A stretch of 14,705 bases of DNA from CAYVOX01 sp964453035 (GCA_964453035.1 CAYVOX010000076.1:1-14705); one strand, 5' to 3'; shown: positions 7,594 through 14,594, counted from the first letter of the stretch. The notes: generated by a model from the letters alone, not told the origin. Program-made: numbers and translations.

Positions 7594-8307
7594 TTAGCCC
7601 TCAAAGCGGTAGCCAGCCCCGCGCACCGTCACAATGCGCTGGGGATTGGCGGAATCTTTCTCAATTTTTTCGCGCAGCCAGCGCACATGCACATCCACGG
7701 TGCGGCTGTCGCCAATGAAATCCCAGCCCCACACCCGCTCCAGGATGTGTTCGCGCGAGAGCACCTGCCCGCGGTGCTGGGCAAGGAAGAGGAGCAACTC
7801 GTACTCCTTGGGCTTGAGCGCAAGGGGTGTGCCATCCAGCCGCACCTCACGGCGGGTAAGATCCAACAGAAGATTATCAAATTCCAGAATCTGCGCTGGC
7901 GCAGCCAACGAACCGGTGGTGGATTCGATATCCTCGCGGATAAGGCGCACGCGCCGCAGCATGGCTTTCACGCGCGCCATCAACTCACGCATGGAGAAGG
8001 GTTTGGTAAGGTAATCATCTGCGCCCACTTCCAGGCCCACCACGCGGTCAATCTCATCATCGCGGGCGGTCAACATCAGAATTGGCGTGTTCATCTCCTG
8101 GCGCAGGATGCGGCACACCTCAAAGCCGTCCATACCCGGCAGCATGATATCCAGCAGGATGAGGTCGGGATGGGTGTAGCGAGCCAGTTGCAGCGCAGTG
8201 GGGCCGTCGCCAGCCACTTCCACCTCATATCCCTGGCGGCGCAGGTTGTAAGCCAGCGTCTCCTGCAGCGAAACCTCATCTTCCACCACAAGGATTTTCT
8301 CTGCCAT
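7594..8307 (-). CDS. phoB: Phosphate-regulon response regulator PhoB (OmpR family)
   Basis: 237 aa. The receiver domain (about 1-120) has the acidic pocket VVEDE, phospho-acceptor Asp53 in LILLDIMLPGMDG, Thr80 and Lys102 (LTKPF). After a linker, an OmpR/PhoB winged-helix DNA-binding domain (about 140-237) contains LKPKEYELLLFLAQHRGQVLSREHILERVWG and ends in RTVDVHVRWLREKI...VRGAGYRFEG. Phosphorylated by PhoR, it should bind the half-site array at 5752-5801 and activate pst. The frame could begin at GTG 8310, but ATG 8307 is 5 nt from GAGGAGG and is preferred. That ATG overlaps the stop of the upstream glycosyltransferase by one base (TGATG), implying translational coupling. Assignment as PhoB rather than another OmpR-type regulator rests on the phoR-pst context and the Pho box. 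Confidence 0.92.
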   Translation of the reverse strand: MAEKILVVEDEVSLQETLAYNLRRQGYEVEVAGDGPTALQLARYTHPDLILLDIMLPGMDGFEVCRILRQEMNTPILMLTARDDEIDRVVGLEVGADDYLTKPFSMRELMARVKAMLRRVRLIREDIESTTGSLAAPAQILEFDNLLLDLTRREVRLDGTPLALKPKEYELLLFLAQHRGQVLSREHILERVWGWDFIGDSRTVDVHVRWLREKIEKDSANPQRIVTVRGAGYRFEG

Positions 8308-9524
8308 CACGTCCTCCTCATTTCCTCAAATACCCGCTCCAGTTGAGCTGCCAGTTGTTCGCGGTTGAAATGCGCTTCCACGTGTCGCCGCCCGGCCAGG
8401 CCCATGGCGCGCGCCGCTGCGGGGTCACCGGCCAGTTGCGCGGCTGCCCGCGCCAGCGCTTGCGGGTCGCCGGGCTGGCAGAAGATCCCCGCGCCAGCTT
8501 CATCCACCACCTGCCGGATAACGCCATCAATCACCAGCAGCAGTGGTTTGCCCGCCGCCATGTAATCAAACACCTTGTTTGGATAAGTGGTTTTATAGAG
8601 CTCAATCGGCTTGAGGATGGCGATGCAGGCATCTGCCGCCGCCAGGGTGGCTTGCATGGCCTGCTTGGCAACCGGTGGCAAGAACAGGACGTTTGGCAGC
8701 GCCATCTGCTCAGCCTGCCGCTGAAGGTCATTTTTCTCTTTTCCATCGCCAAGGAAAACAAATTGAATCTTGGGTTGGTCAGATAACAACTGTGCCGCCT
8801 GCAGCACCACGCCCAGGTCGTTGGAAAGCCCGTGCGCGCCGGCGTACAGGACGATGAATTTATCCTCAAGCTGGTGCTGGGCGCGGAAATCTGCGCCGCT
8901 GATGGAGGGATCAAACATCGCCGGGTCCGCGCCGTTGGGTACCAATACAACGTTGCGCGCTCCTCGCTCAGTGACGTGTTGAATGAACCCGGGAGAATTG
9001 ACCATCACGCGGTCGGCGCGGTGGTAAAGAAAGCGCTCCAGCCAGAGCGAGAGCCTGATGAGCAGCGGATTCTTAAGCACGCCAACGGCGATGGCAAAGG
9101 CGGGCCACAGGTCACGCACCTCAAAGAGGAAAGGGACGCCTTTGAGGCGCGCCAGTAACCAGGCGGTGACGCCCTGGAAGATGGGCGGCGAAGTGCCCCA
9201 CACCAGGTCAACCTTGTGAACGCTGAGCCCGACCAGGAAGGAAGAAACCATGAAACTGAGAAAACTTAAGACACGGTGGATAAAGCTGCGGTGGTAGGCC
9301 GCGTAGGTGTAGGTGCGCAGGATGGTGATGCCCGCTTCGGGCTGCTGCTCCTGTTTCCAGGCGGTCCGCTCCAGGCGAGATTTCCCCGTGAGGTAGCTCA
9401 CCGGGCTGGCGATGATGGTCACACGGTGACCGCGGCGCGCCAGAAACGCAGCCAGCTCGTAATGGCGCGTTCCGCCCGCTTCATCCAGGGCAGCAAAGGC
9501 CTGGTGGACCAGGAGAATATGCAT
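8307..9524 (-). CDS. Family 4 glycosyltransferase (WbuB-like, GT-B fold)
   Basis: 405 aa, typical for GT4. The N-terminal acceptor half starts with HILLVHQAFAALDEAGGTRHYELA and has FEVRDLWPA near 134-142, a feature of the WbuB/L-fucosamine-type GT4 group. The C-terminal nucleotide-sugar half carries VPNGAD (195-200), YAGAHGLSNDLGVVLQAA (227-244), FLGDG (257-261) and YKTTYPNKVFDYMAAGKP (310-327), the donor-site region equivalent to the EX7E motif. It probably moves a sugar from a nucleotide donor to a lipid-linked or envelope acceptor at the cytoplasmic membrane; donor and acceptor cannot be read from sequence. It is the first gene of the phoB-phoR transcription unit and overlaps phoB by one base. 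The ATG at 9524 has no proper Shine-Dalgarno. Confidence 0.85.
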   Translation of the reverse strand: MHILLVHQAFAALDEAGGTRHYELAAFLARRGHRVTIIASPVSYLTGKSRLERTAWKQEQQPEAGITILRTYTYAAYHRSFIHRVLSFLSFMVSSFLVGLSVHKVDLVWGTSPPIFQGVTAWLLARLKGVPFLFEVRDLWPAFAIAVGVLKNPLLIRLSLWLERFLYHRADRVMVNSPGFIQHVTERGARNVVLVPNGADPAMFDPSISGADFRAQHQLEDKFIVLYAGAHGLSNDLGVVLQAAQLLSDQPKIQFVFLGDGKEKNDLQRQAEQMALPNVLFLPPVAKQAMQATLAAADACIAILKPIELYKTTYPNKVFDYMAAGKPLLLVIDGVIRQVVDEAGAGIFCQPGDPQALARAAAQLAGDPAAARAMGLAGRRHVEAHFNREQLAAQLERVFEEMRRT

Positions 9525-9540
9525 GAATGAATTTTACCCT

Positions 9541-9569
9541 TATTTACCCTTTACACGGCTTTGATTCAA
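9541..9569 (-). promoter_or_regulatory. Promoter of the glycosyltransferase-phoB-phoR unit
   Basis: On the minus strand, TTGAAT (-35, 9569-9564) is separated by exactly 17 bp from TAAATA (-10, 9546-9541). The predicted start of transcription is near 9534, leaving a leader of only about 10 nt before ATG 9524. That fits the absence of a Shine-Dalgarno there. Confidence 0.5.
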
Positions 9570-9625
9570 CGGGGTGTCATAGCAAAATGGTGACAAAAAA
9601 CGCTTTTCTTTCCGGCGTTCTGGCA

Positions 9626-9654
9626 TACAATATATTCATAATCATGAATACGTT
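9626..9654 (+). promoter_or_regulatory. ACR3 promoter -10 overlapping an ArsR-like palindromic operator
   Basis: TACAAT (9626-9631) fits a -10 box, though the -35 position holds only T-rich sequence. Overlapping it is an imperfect palindrome, 9629-9654, whose 13-nt halves match at 10 of 13 positions and whose core is ATTCAT-AATC-ATGAAT. The palindrome spans the predicted transcription start, the right place for a repressor. Size and AT-rich character resemble ArsR/SmtB-family operators; the identity of the regulator is inferred. Confidence 0.5.
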
Positions 9655-9670
9655 ATTTAAGGAGAATCAC

Positions 9671-10735
9671 ATGAACAAGGAAGCCTCTGTATCAAAACGT
9701 CTCTCAACGCTCGACCGCTACCTGACCCTGTGGATTTTCCTGGCCATGGCAATTGGCGTGGGGTTAGGCGCGCTTATCCCTGGCACCAAAGATTTCATCA
9801 ACCAGTTCCAGGTTGATACCACCAACATCCCCATCGCCATCGGCCTGATCCTGATGATGTACCCGCCGCTGGCAAAAGTTCATTATGACGAGCTGGGAGA
9901 TGTTTTTCGCAACTGGAAAGTGCTGGGGCTCTCCCTGGTTCAAAACTGGGTCATTGGCCCCATCCTGATGTTTGCACTGGCCATCCTGTTTCTGGCGGAT
10001 TTGCCCGGCTACATGGAAGGGCTCATCATGATTGGCCTGGCGCGCTGCATTGCCATGGTGATTGTGTGGAACGACCTGGCAAAGGGCGATACCGAATACG
10101 CTGCCGGGTTGGTGGCTTTCAACAGCATCTTCCAGGTGGTGTTCTACAGCGTTTATGCCTACCTTTTCATCACCGTACTACCCACCGTGTTTGGTTTGGC
10201 CAAAGGCAGCACAGTGAACGTGAGCATCGGCCAGATTGCGCAAAGCGTTTTCATTTACCTTGGAATTCCTTTCCTGGCGGGCTTCTTCACGCGTCTGATT
10301 TTGGTGCGTCTGAAGGGCAAGGAATGGTATTACTCAAAGTTCATTCCAAAAATCAGTCCTGTAACGCTTATTGCTCTGCTCTTCACCATCGTTGTGATGT
10401 TCAGCCTTAAAGGGCAGCTCATCCTGACCATCCCGGGCGATGTGGTGCGGATTGCCATACCGCTGCTGGTCTATTTTGTGGTCATGTTCATGGTCAGCTT
10501 CTGGATGGGTAAGCTGGTTGGCGCCGGGTATAAAAAGACAACCACCCTTTCCTTTACCGCAGCCAGCAACAACTTTGAACTGGCCATTGCGGTGGCAGTG
10601 GCTGTTTTCGGGCTGGAATCGCAGCAAGCTTTTGCCGCCGTGATTGGCCCGCTGGTGGAGGTGCCCGTCATGATTGCCCTGGTCAATGTTGCCTTCTGGT
10701 TAAAGCGAAAGTGGTTTGACGGCCAGGCTACTTGA
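9671..10735 (+). CDS. acr3: ACR3-family arsenite efflux permease
   Basis: 354 aa membrane protein with about ten hydrophobic helices in the BASS/ACR3 fold. ACR3 hallmarks: MYPPLAKVHYDELGDVFRNW (63-82), GLARCIAMVIVWNDLAKGD (122-140) with the essential Cys126, and AASNNFELAIAVAVAVFG (297-314) with the conserved Glu303. These residues correspond to the functionally required Cys129 and Glu305 of the Corynebacterium ACR3 protein. It exports arsenite across the cytoplasmic membrane using the proton motive force. The frame is open back to 9527, but AAGGAG (9659-9664) sits 6 nt before ATG 9671 and family alignment begins there, so the upstream 48 codons are not coding. No arsC, arsR or arsM is in the window. 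The gene is divergent from the phosphate regulon. Confidence 0.92.
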   Translation: MNKEASVSKRLSTLDRYLTLWIFLAMAIGVGLGALIPGTKDFINQFQVDTTNIPIAIGLILMMYPPLAKVHYDELGDVFRNWKVLGLSLVQNWVIGPILMFALAILFLADLPGYMEGLIMIGLARCIAMVIVWNDLAKGDTEYAAGLVAFNSIFQVVFYSVYAYLFITVLPTVFGLAKGSTVNVSIGQIAQSVFIYLGIPFLAGFFTRLILVRLKGKEWYYSKFIPKISPVTLIALLFTIVVMFSLKGQLILTIPGDVVRIAIPLLVYFVVMFMVSFWMGKLVGAGYKKTTTLSFTAASNNFELAIAVAVAVFGLESQQAFAAVIGPLVEVPVMIALVNVAFWLKRKWFDGQAT

Positions 10736-10796
10736 GCAGCGTCGCTGGCAACCTCATTCTTACCCCGACACGGAAATCCATATTGCCGCCAGGCAG

Positions 10797-10802
10797 TATA
10801 CT
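10797..10802 (+). promoter_or_regulatory. -10 box 6 nt before the uxaA-like ATG (leaderless candidate)
   Basis: TATACT followed by TAAGCT and then ATG. Initiation 7 nt after the -10 would fall on the A of the start codon. No Shine-Dalgarno lies upstream of 10809, and no clear -35 was found. The rest of the 10736-10808 gap shows no convincing terminator. Confidence 0.45.
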
Positions 10803-10808
10803 TAAGCT

Positions 10809-12368
10809 ATGCCTGCTGACCTCAACCTTACGGACGTAAGTCTCATTATGAACCCGCGCGATAACGTTGCCGTTGCCAGGCAAGCTATCACCGCGGGTAA
10901 CACGCTGCACGCGCAGGCGGGAACCCTCGCCATTCGGCAGGCTATCCCCACCGGACACAAGCTGGCCCTGACTGCCATCGCGCCCGGCGAGACCGTTTTG
11001 CGTTACGGCGCGCCGATTGGGGTTGCCTCTCAGCCCATCCAGGCCGGGGATTGGGTGCACACCCACAACGTGACCCTTCCTTCCCAACCGCGCCAGATGG
11101 GGTTTACGCTGTGGGAGGGAGACCAACCAACAGGCAATTTGCCCGAGTTGAGCTTTATGGGCTTCCGGCGCGCAGATGGGCAGGTGGGCACGCGCAACCT
11201 CATCGCGGTCATTTCCACCGTCAGTTGCTCCGCGCAGACGGCGCTGGCTATCGCCGCGCACTTCACCCCGCAACAGCTGGCTGAATATCCCAACGTGGAC
11301 GGCGTGGTGGCGGTGGTTCACCACACCGGATGCAGCATCACCCCGGATGGGTTAGCATACACCTACCTTCAGCGCTGCCTGACCAACCTGGCTCGCCATC
11401 CCAACATTGGCGGGGTGGTATTTATCAGCCTGGGCTGCGAGGTGATGCAGCTGGAGGGCTGCCAGGAAGCCGGCGGAGATTTACCCTTACGATTAGCGCA
11501 GCAAATGGCCCCTTGCGCGCCCGTCTTATCCATCCAGGAATTGGGCGGGATTGATGCCACGCTGCAGGCGGGTATTCGCGCGGTTGAAGAGCTGCTGGCA
11601 AAAGTCAACACGGCGCGGCGCAGCCGGCAACCCGTTGCCGGGTTAAAAATTGCGCTGCAGTGCGGTGGGTCTGATGGCTGGTCGGGCGTGACAGCCAATC
11701 CGCTGCTGGGCATGGTTGTTGATGAGCTCGTCAGCCGGGGTGGGACGGCGGTACTCTCTGAAACGCCTGAAATCTACGGCGCCGAGCAGCTACTGCTTGG
11801 GCGGGTGAAGAGCGAAGCCGCGGCGCTCAAGTTGATACGCCAGATCCGCTGGTGGGAAGAACAGGCCAGGCTGCTGGGCTTCAGCCTGGATAACAACCCC
11901 ACACCCGGCAACAAAGCCGGGGGTCTCACCACCATCTACGAGAAATCCCTGGGGGCGGTCGCCAAGGGCGGCAGCCGTGCGCTATCAGCGGTTTACGACT
12001 ACGCCGAGCTCCTTGACGCAGCCGGGCTGGTTTTTATGGATAGCCCCGGTAACGACCCGGTGTCTATCACCGGGCAGCTGGCGGGAGGCTGTAACCTGGT
12101 AGCCTTCACCACCGGGCGCGGCTCTGTTTTTGGCAGCGGGCTGGCTCCAACGGTGAAAATTGCCTCCAACAGCGCCTTGTTTACGCGCATGCGCGGCGAT
12201 ATGGACTTTAACGCCGGGGCGCTGCTGGAAGGACAGCCCATCCAGGCGGCGCGCGATGAGCTGCTTGAGCTGATCCTGCGGTCGGCATCAGGAGCACGCA
12301 CCTCCAGCGAGCGGCACGGTCACCGCCAGGCAGAATTTGTGCCCTGGCAGCCCGGAGCGGTGCTCTAA
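10809..12368 (+). CDS. UxaA-family dehydratase (altronate / galactarate dehydratase type)
   Basis: 519 aa, full family length. Residues about 15-90 form a SAF domain (NPRDNVAVA...GDWVHTHNV). The UxaA/GarD catalytic part starts at GFRRADGQVGTRN (118-130) and includes HHTGCSITPDG (171-181), LQCGGSDGWSGVTANPLLG (283-301), ETPEIYGAE (318-326), NPTPGNKAGGLTTIYEKSLG (363-382), FMDSPGNDPVSITGQLAGG (409-427) and PTVKIASNS (447-455). These enzymes dehydrate sugar acids such as D-altronate or galactarate to keto-deoxy acids with an Fe(II) centre. The substrate cannot be decided here, and no uronate-pathway partner (uxaB, uxaC, kdgK, kdgA) is adjacent. ATG 10809 is chosen because family members carry a few residues before NPxDNVAVA and because of the -10 box placed for leaderless initiation; ATG 10848 is an alternative. 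Confidence 0.88.
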   Translation: MPADLNLTDVSLIMNPRDNVAVARQAITAGNTLHAQAGTLAIRQAIPTGHKLALTAIAPGETVLRYGAPIGVASQPIQAGDWVHTHNVTLPSQPRQMGFTLWEGDQPTGNLPELSFMGFRRADGQVGTRNLIAVISTVSCSAQTALAIAAHFTPQQLAEYPNVDGVVAVVHHTGCSITPDGLAYTYLQRCLTNLARHPNIGGVVFISLGCEVMQLEGCQEAGGDLPLRLAQQMAPCAPVLSIQELGGIDATLQAGIRAVEELLAKVNTARRSRQPVAGLKIALQCGGSDGWSGVTANPLLGMVVDELVSRGGTAVLSETPEIYGAEQLLLGRVKSEAAALKLIRQIRWWEEQARLLGFSLDNNPTPGNKAGGLTTIYEKSLGAVAKGGSRALSAVYDYAELLDAAGLVFMDSPGNDPVSITGQLAGGCNLVAFTTGRGSVFGSGLAPTVKIASNSALFTRMRGDMDFNAGALLEGQPIQAARDELLELILRSASGARTSSERHGHRQAEFVPWQPGAVL

Positions 12369-12444
12369 CCCCGCCGTGCAGCTTTCTGGCCGGAAAAAAT
12401 TTTACTCTTCTTATAAATACCTTATACAAAACTTATTCAAATCC

Positions 12445-12472
12445 TTGATTGTGCAGCGCAAGACGATACAAT
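12445..12472 (+). promoter_or_regulatory. Promoter with -10 box 6 nt before the DUF3159-like ATG
   Basis: TTGATT (12445-12450), a 16-bp spacer and TACAAT (12467-12472), then CAAAGT and ATG at 12479. Transcription would begin at or next to the start codon, and no Shine-Dalgarno is present, so a leaderless mRNA is likely. The 12396-12443 stretch upstream is AT-rich and could act as an UP element. Nothing else was recognised in 12369-12478. Confidence 0.6.
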
Positions 12473-12478
12473 CAAAGT

Positions 12479-13177
12479 ATGAACAGCGAACCCGAACCTA
12501 AATCACCGGGTAAAACTACGGAATTACTGGAAGAATTAAGACTGGTTTTCACCGGTCGCGGCTCCATCCTGGACGCTATTTTACCGGCCCTGTTATTCGT
12601 GATCATCAATGCCGCCTGGGGTTTTACCAACGCTTTGTGGGTTTCGCTGGCAGTGGCGGTGGCCTTTGCTCTGTATCGGATGATTAAGCGCCAATCGCTG
12701 CTCTATGTGTTACTGGGGCTGGCTGGCGCCGCGCTCACCGTCTTTTTATCGCTCACCAACGGGCTGGGAGGGTACATCCTCTCAGATGTGGTCACCGGGT
12801 TGCTCACCATCGGCACCGCCCTGCTGAGCGTGCTTCTCAGGCGCCCAATGGTAGCCTGGACCAGTTACCTGGTGAGGCGTTGGCCGCGCGAGTGGTACTG
12901 GCATCCGCGCGTGCGCCCCGCCTACAGTGAAGTAACCCTGGCATGGGCAGTTTTCTTTGCCGCGCGGCTGGGGCTGCAACTGGCGCTGGCGCAAAGCGAG
13001 AATGCCGTGCTGCTTTCAGCGGCAAAACTGCTGGGTGGGTGGCCTGCTACCATCTTGCTGCTCATCGGCAGTTACCTTTACGGGTTGTGGCGCCTGCGCC
13101 GGTTAGCCGGTCCGAGTGTTGAGGAATACATCACCAAGATTGCGCCGCCGTGGAAAAGCCAGACGCGGGGATTTTAA
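12479..13177 (+). CDS. DUF3159-like multi-pass membrane protein
   Basis: 232 aa. A short hydrophilic N terminus (about 1-28) precedes hydrophobic segments at about 33-50, 52-66, 73-93, 103-120, 153-171 and 187-204. Between the fourth and fifth lies a conserved-looking polar loop RRPMVAWTSYLVRRWPREWYWHPRVRPAY (about 121-149). The wording DAILPALLFVIINAAWGFTNALWVSLAVAVAFALYRMIKR strongly resembles DUF3159 proteins, known mainly from Actinobacteria, whose function is unknown. The frame opens at 12449, but the promoter elements lie inside that part and no ribosome site exists there, so ATG 12479 is the start. The gene stands alone, with its own promoter and 66 nt before degV. No function is proposed. 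Confidence 0.7.
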   Translation: MNSEPEPKSPGKTTELLEELRLVFTGRGSILDAILPALLFVIINAAWGFTNALWVSLAVAVAFALYRMIKRQSLLYVLLGLAGAALTVFLSLTNGLGGYILSDVVTGLLTIGTALLSVLLRRPMVAWTSYLVRRWPREWYWHPRVRPAYSEVTLAWAVFFAARLGLQLALAQSENAVLLSAAKLLGGWPATILLLIGSYLYGLWRLRRLAGPSVEEYITKIAPPWKSQTRGF

Positions 13178-13191
13178 CCGTGGACATGGGA

Positions 13192-13197
13192 TATAAT
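13192..13197 (+). promoter_or_regulatory. -10 element for degV and the two genes after it
   Basis: A perfect TATAAT lies 46 nt upstream of ATG 13244. The -35 position is weak. A GGGGAA Shine-Dalgarno-like stretch (13234-13239) precedes the ATG, so this gene has a conventional leader of about 40 nt, unlike the two genes before it. Confidence 0.5.
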
Positions 13198-13243
13198 TCG
13201 TGGTGGATTAAACCAATCAATATTGAAATCAATGGGGAATGAA

Positions 13244-13866
13244 ATGACCATAAAAATCGTCACAGACAGCACCTGCGATCTGCCGCAGGATATCATCCAG
13301 CAATATGATATCTCGGTAATTCCATGTTACATCAACGTGGATGGCAAAAGTTTCCTGGATGGGGTGGAAATCACCCGGCAAGAGTTCTACGAGAGATTGC
13401 CCGGCTACCGCTCCATGCCCACCACCTCAGCCCCGGGGTTGGGCACCTTTATGCAGCTCTACAACCGCCTGGCAGCCGAAGGCGCCACGGCCATCATCTC
13501 CATTCANNNNNNNNNNNNNNNNNNNNNNNNNNNNNNNNNNNNNNNNNNNNNNNNNNNNNNNNNNNNNNNNNNNNNNNNNNNNNNNNNNNNNNNNNNNNNN
13601 NNNNNNACGGCGTCTCCGCCGCGGAGCGGGTGCGCACCAGCCAGAAAGCCGTCCAGCGCCTGCTCGAACTGATCACCGCCCTGGGGCCGCTCGAGCACCT
13701 TTCGGTGGTGCATACCCATTCACTCGAGCGCGCCGCTCACCTGCGTGAACTGGCCAGCCATCTCTTCCCGGCCGGGGAGCCCTCATTCACCGGAGAGGTT
13801 ACCCCCACCATCGGTTCCCACATCGGGCCCAACGCCGCCGGGTTTGTCTGTATTGCAAAAGCATAG
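13244..13866 (+). CDS. DegV-family (fatty-acid-binding) protein, interrupted by assembly gap
   Basis: The N-terminal 87 residues (13244-13506) carry IVTDSTCDLPQDIIQQYDISVIPCYI and MPTTSAPGLGTFMQLY, typical of DegV domain 1. The C-terminal 85 or so residues (13609-13866) carry GVSAAERVRTSQKAVQRLLE and end GSHIGPNAAGFVCIAKA, the usual DegV ending. DegV/FakB-type proteins bind a fatty acid and can present it to a FakA kinase; no fakA is in the window. Between the halves lie 100 N. The two ends are in different frames relative to this N run, as expected for a placeholder gap. DegV proteins are about 280 aa, so roughly 105 residues (including the SSxLSGTY lipid-binding segment) are missing. ATG 13244 is preferred over the upstream in-frame TTG 13223. 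The stop overlaps the ribosome site of the next gene. Confidence 0.88.
13507..13606. other. Assembly gap: exactly 100 N inside degV
   Basis: One hundred consecutive N, the conventional placeholder for a scaffold gap of unknown size. From the two reading frames, the true missing length must leave remainder 2 when divided by 3. By comparison with DegV family length it is probably near 320 bases, not 100. Confidence 0.95.
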
Positions 13867-13874
13867 GAGCAAAC

Positions 13875-14210
13875 ATGAGCATGAAAATCGCAAAAATTGT
13901 GGCTGCTTTGGGCGTGCTGGCCATGACGGCCGCCATCGGCAACGGCTTTATCAACGGGGATTTTGGCGCGGAAGGCGCCATCCTCACCGCTATGCCGTGG
14001 GGCATTGTCTCGCTGGTTGACCTGTACGTTGGGTTCATCCTCTTTTCAGGATGGATTATCTACCGCGAAAAATCACCCCTTGCCACGGTCATCTGGGTGG
14101 TTTTGATGATGGTGCTGGGGTTCTTCACCGGCGCTCTGTATGCCTTCATTGCCCTGCAAACCAGCGGCGGAAGCTGGAAAAAGTTCTGGCTGGGCAAACA
14201 CGCCGTTTGA
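13875..14210 (+). CDS. Small membrane protein, DUF1475-like
   Basis: 111 aa with three hydrophobic segments at about 4-24, 42-63 and 69-94. The segment PWGIVSLVDLYVGFILFSGWIIYREKS followed by VIWVVLMMVLGFFTGALYAFIAL matches the pattern of DUF1475 proteins (an acidic residue in the second helix, a Trp-rich turn ending in a charged RE/KE, and an aromatic-rich third helix). The C terminus is GGSWKKFWLGKHAV. Function is unknown. AGGAG (13865-13869) overlaps the degV stop and lies 5 nt before the ATG, so it is translated from the degV transcript. The DUF3159, DegV and DUF4345 neighbours give no clear pathway. Confidence 0.7.
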   Translation: MSMKIAKIVAALGVLAMTAAIGNGFINGDFGAEGAILTAMPWGIVSLVDLYVGFILFSGWIIYREKSPLATVIWVVLMMVLGFFTGALYAFIALQTSGGSWKKFWLGKHAV

Positions 14211-14221
14211 AAGGATAGCCA

Positions 14222-14569
14222 ATGCTCAATATTTTAGCCATTCTGAGAACCATCGCCCTGGTGGGCACCATTGGAACCGGGTTGCTGGCTTTGATCAACC
14301 CTAACGCGGTGCAATCCTTCACCGGTCTCACCATCCCGGGAGGGCGCGGAAAAACCGAAGTACGCGCCATTTTTGGAGGCTTGTTCATCGCCCTCGGGCT
14401 GGTGCCGTTCTTCCTGGGCACGCCGGCTTTCCAGATGCTTGGATTTGCCTACCTGGGGATTGCGCTGGTGCGCCTGCCCGCTATTTTTATTGACCGCTCA
14501 TCGGTGCAATCCAACTGGATTAGCCTGGTGATTGAATTTATATTTGCCATCTTCTTGTTGTTAGGCTAA
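14222..14569 (+). CDS. Small membrane protein, DUF4345-like
   Basis: 115 aa, four hydrophobic segments (about 4-24, 46-64, 68-88, 98-114). The sequence RGKTEVRAIFGGLFIALGLVPF (about 42-63) is the DUF4345 signature, a charged GxxExRAxFGG turn entering a helix. Function is unknown; members are small four-helix membrane proteins. AAGGA (14211-14215) lies 6 nt upstream of the ATG, which comes 11 nt after the previous stop. With degV and the DUF1475-like gene it forms a three-gene unit that ends at the hairpin after 14575. Confidence 0.75.
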   Translation: MLNILAILRTIALVGTIGTGLLALINPNAVQSFTGLTIPGGRGKTEVRAIFGGLFIALGLVPFFLGTPAFQMLGFAYLGIALVRLPAIFIDRSSVQSNWISLVIEFIFAIFLLLG

Positions 14570-14574
14570 GAACG

Positions 14575-14594
14575 CCGGCAAGGTTTTTTGCCGG
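14575..14594 (+). terminator. Hairpin after the degV unit
   Basis: CCGGCAA (14575-14581) pairs perfectly with TTGCCGG (14588-14594) around a GGTTTT loop, 6 nt after the last stop codon. The T run lies in the loop and stem rather than after it, so it is not a textbook intrinsic terminator. A second, imperfect hairpin (GGCGAAAAG at 14618-14626 with CTTTTGCC at 14635-14642, one bulged G) follows and could assist. Confidence 0.5.

Noticed and set aside
7273..8346. Long plus-strand open frame (357 codons) antisense to phoR and phoB
   Set aside because: A shadow of two well-supported genes; its His/Gln-rich translation matches no recognisable family.
9527..9670. 48-codon N-terminal extension of the ACR3 frame
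   Set aside because: Contains the promoter and palindrome, and the Shine-Dalgarno plus family alignment place the start at 9671.
13244..13866. degV as a frameshifted pseudogene
   Set aside because: The frame change falls in the 100-N placeholder, whose length is arbitrary, so no mutation is shown.
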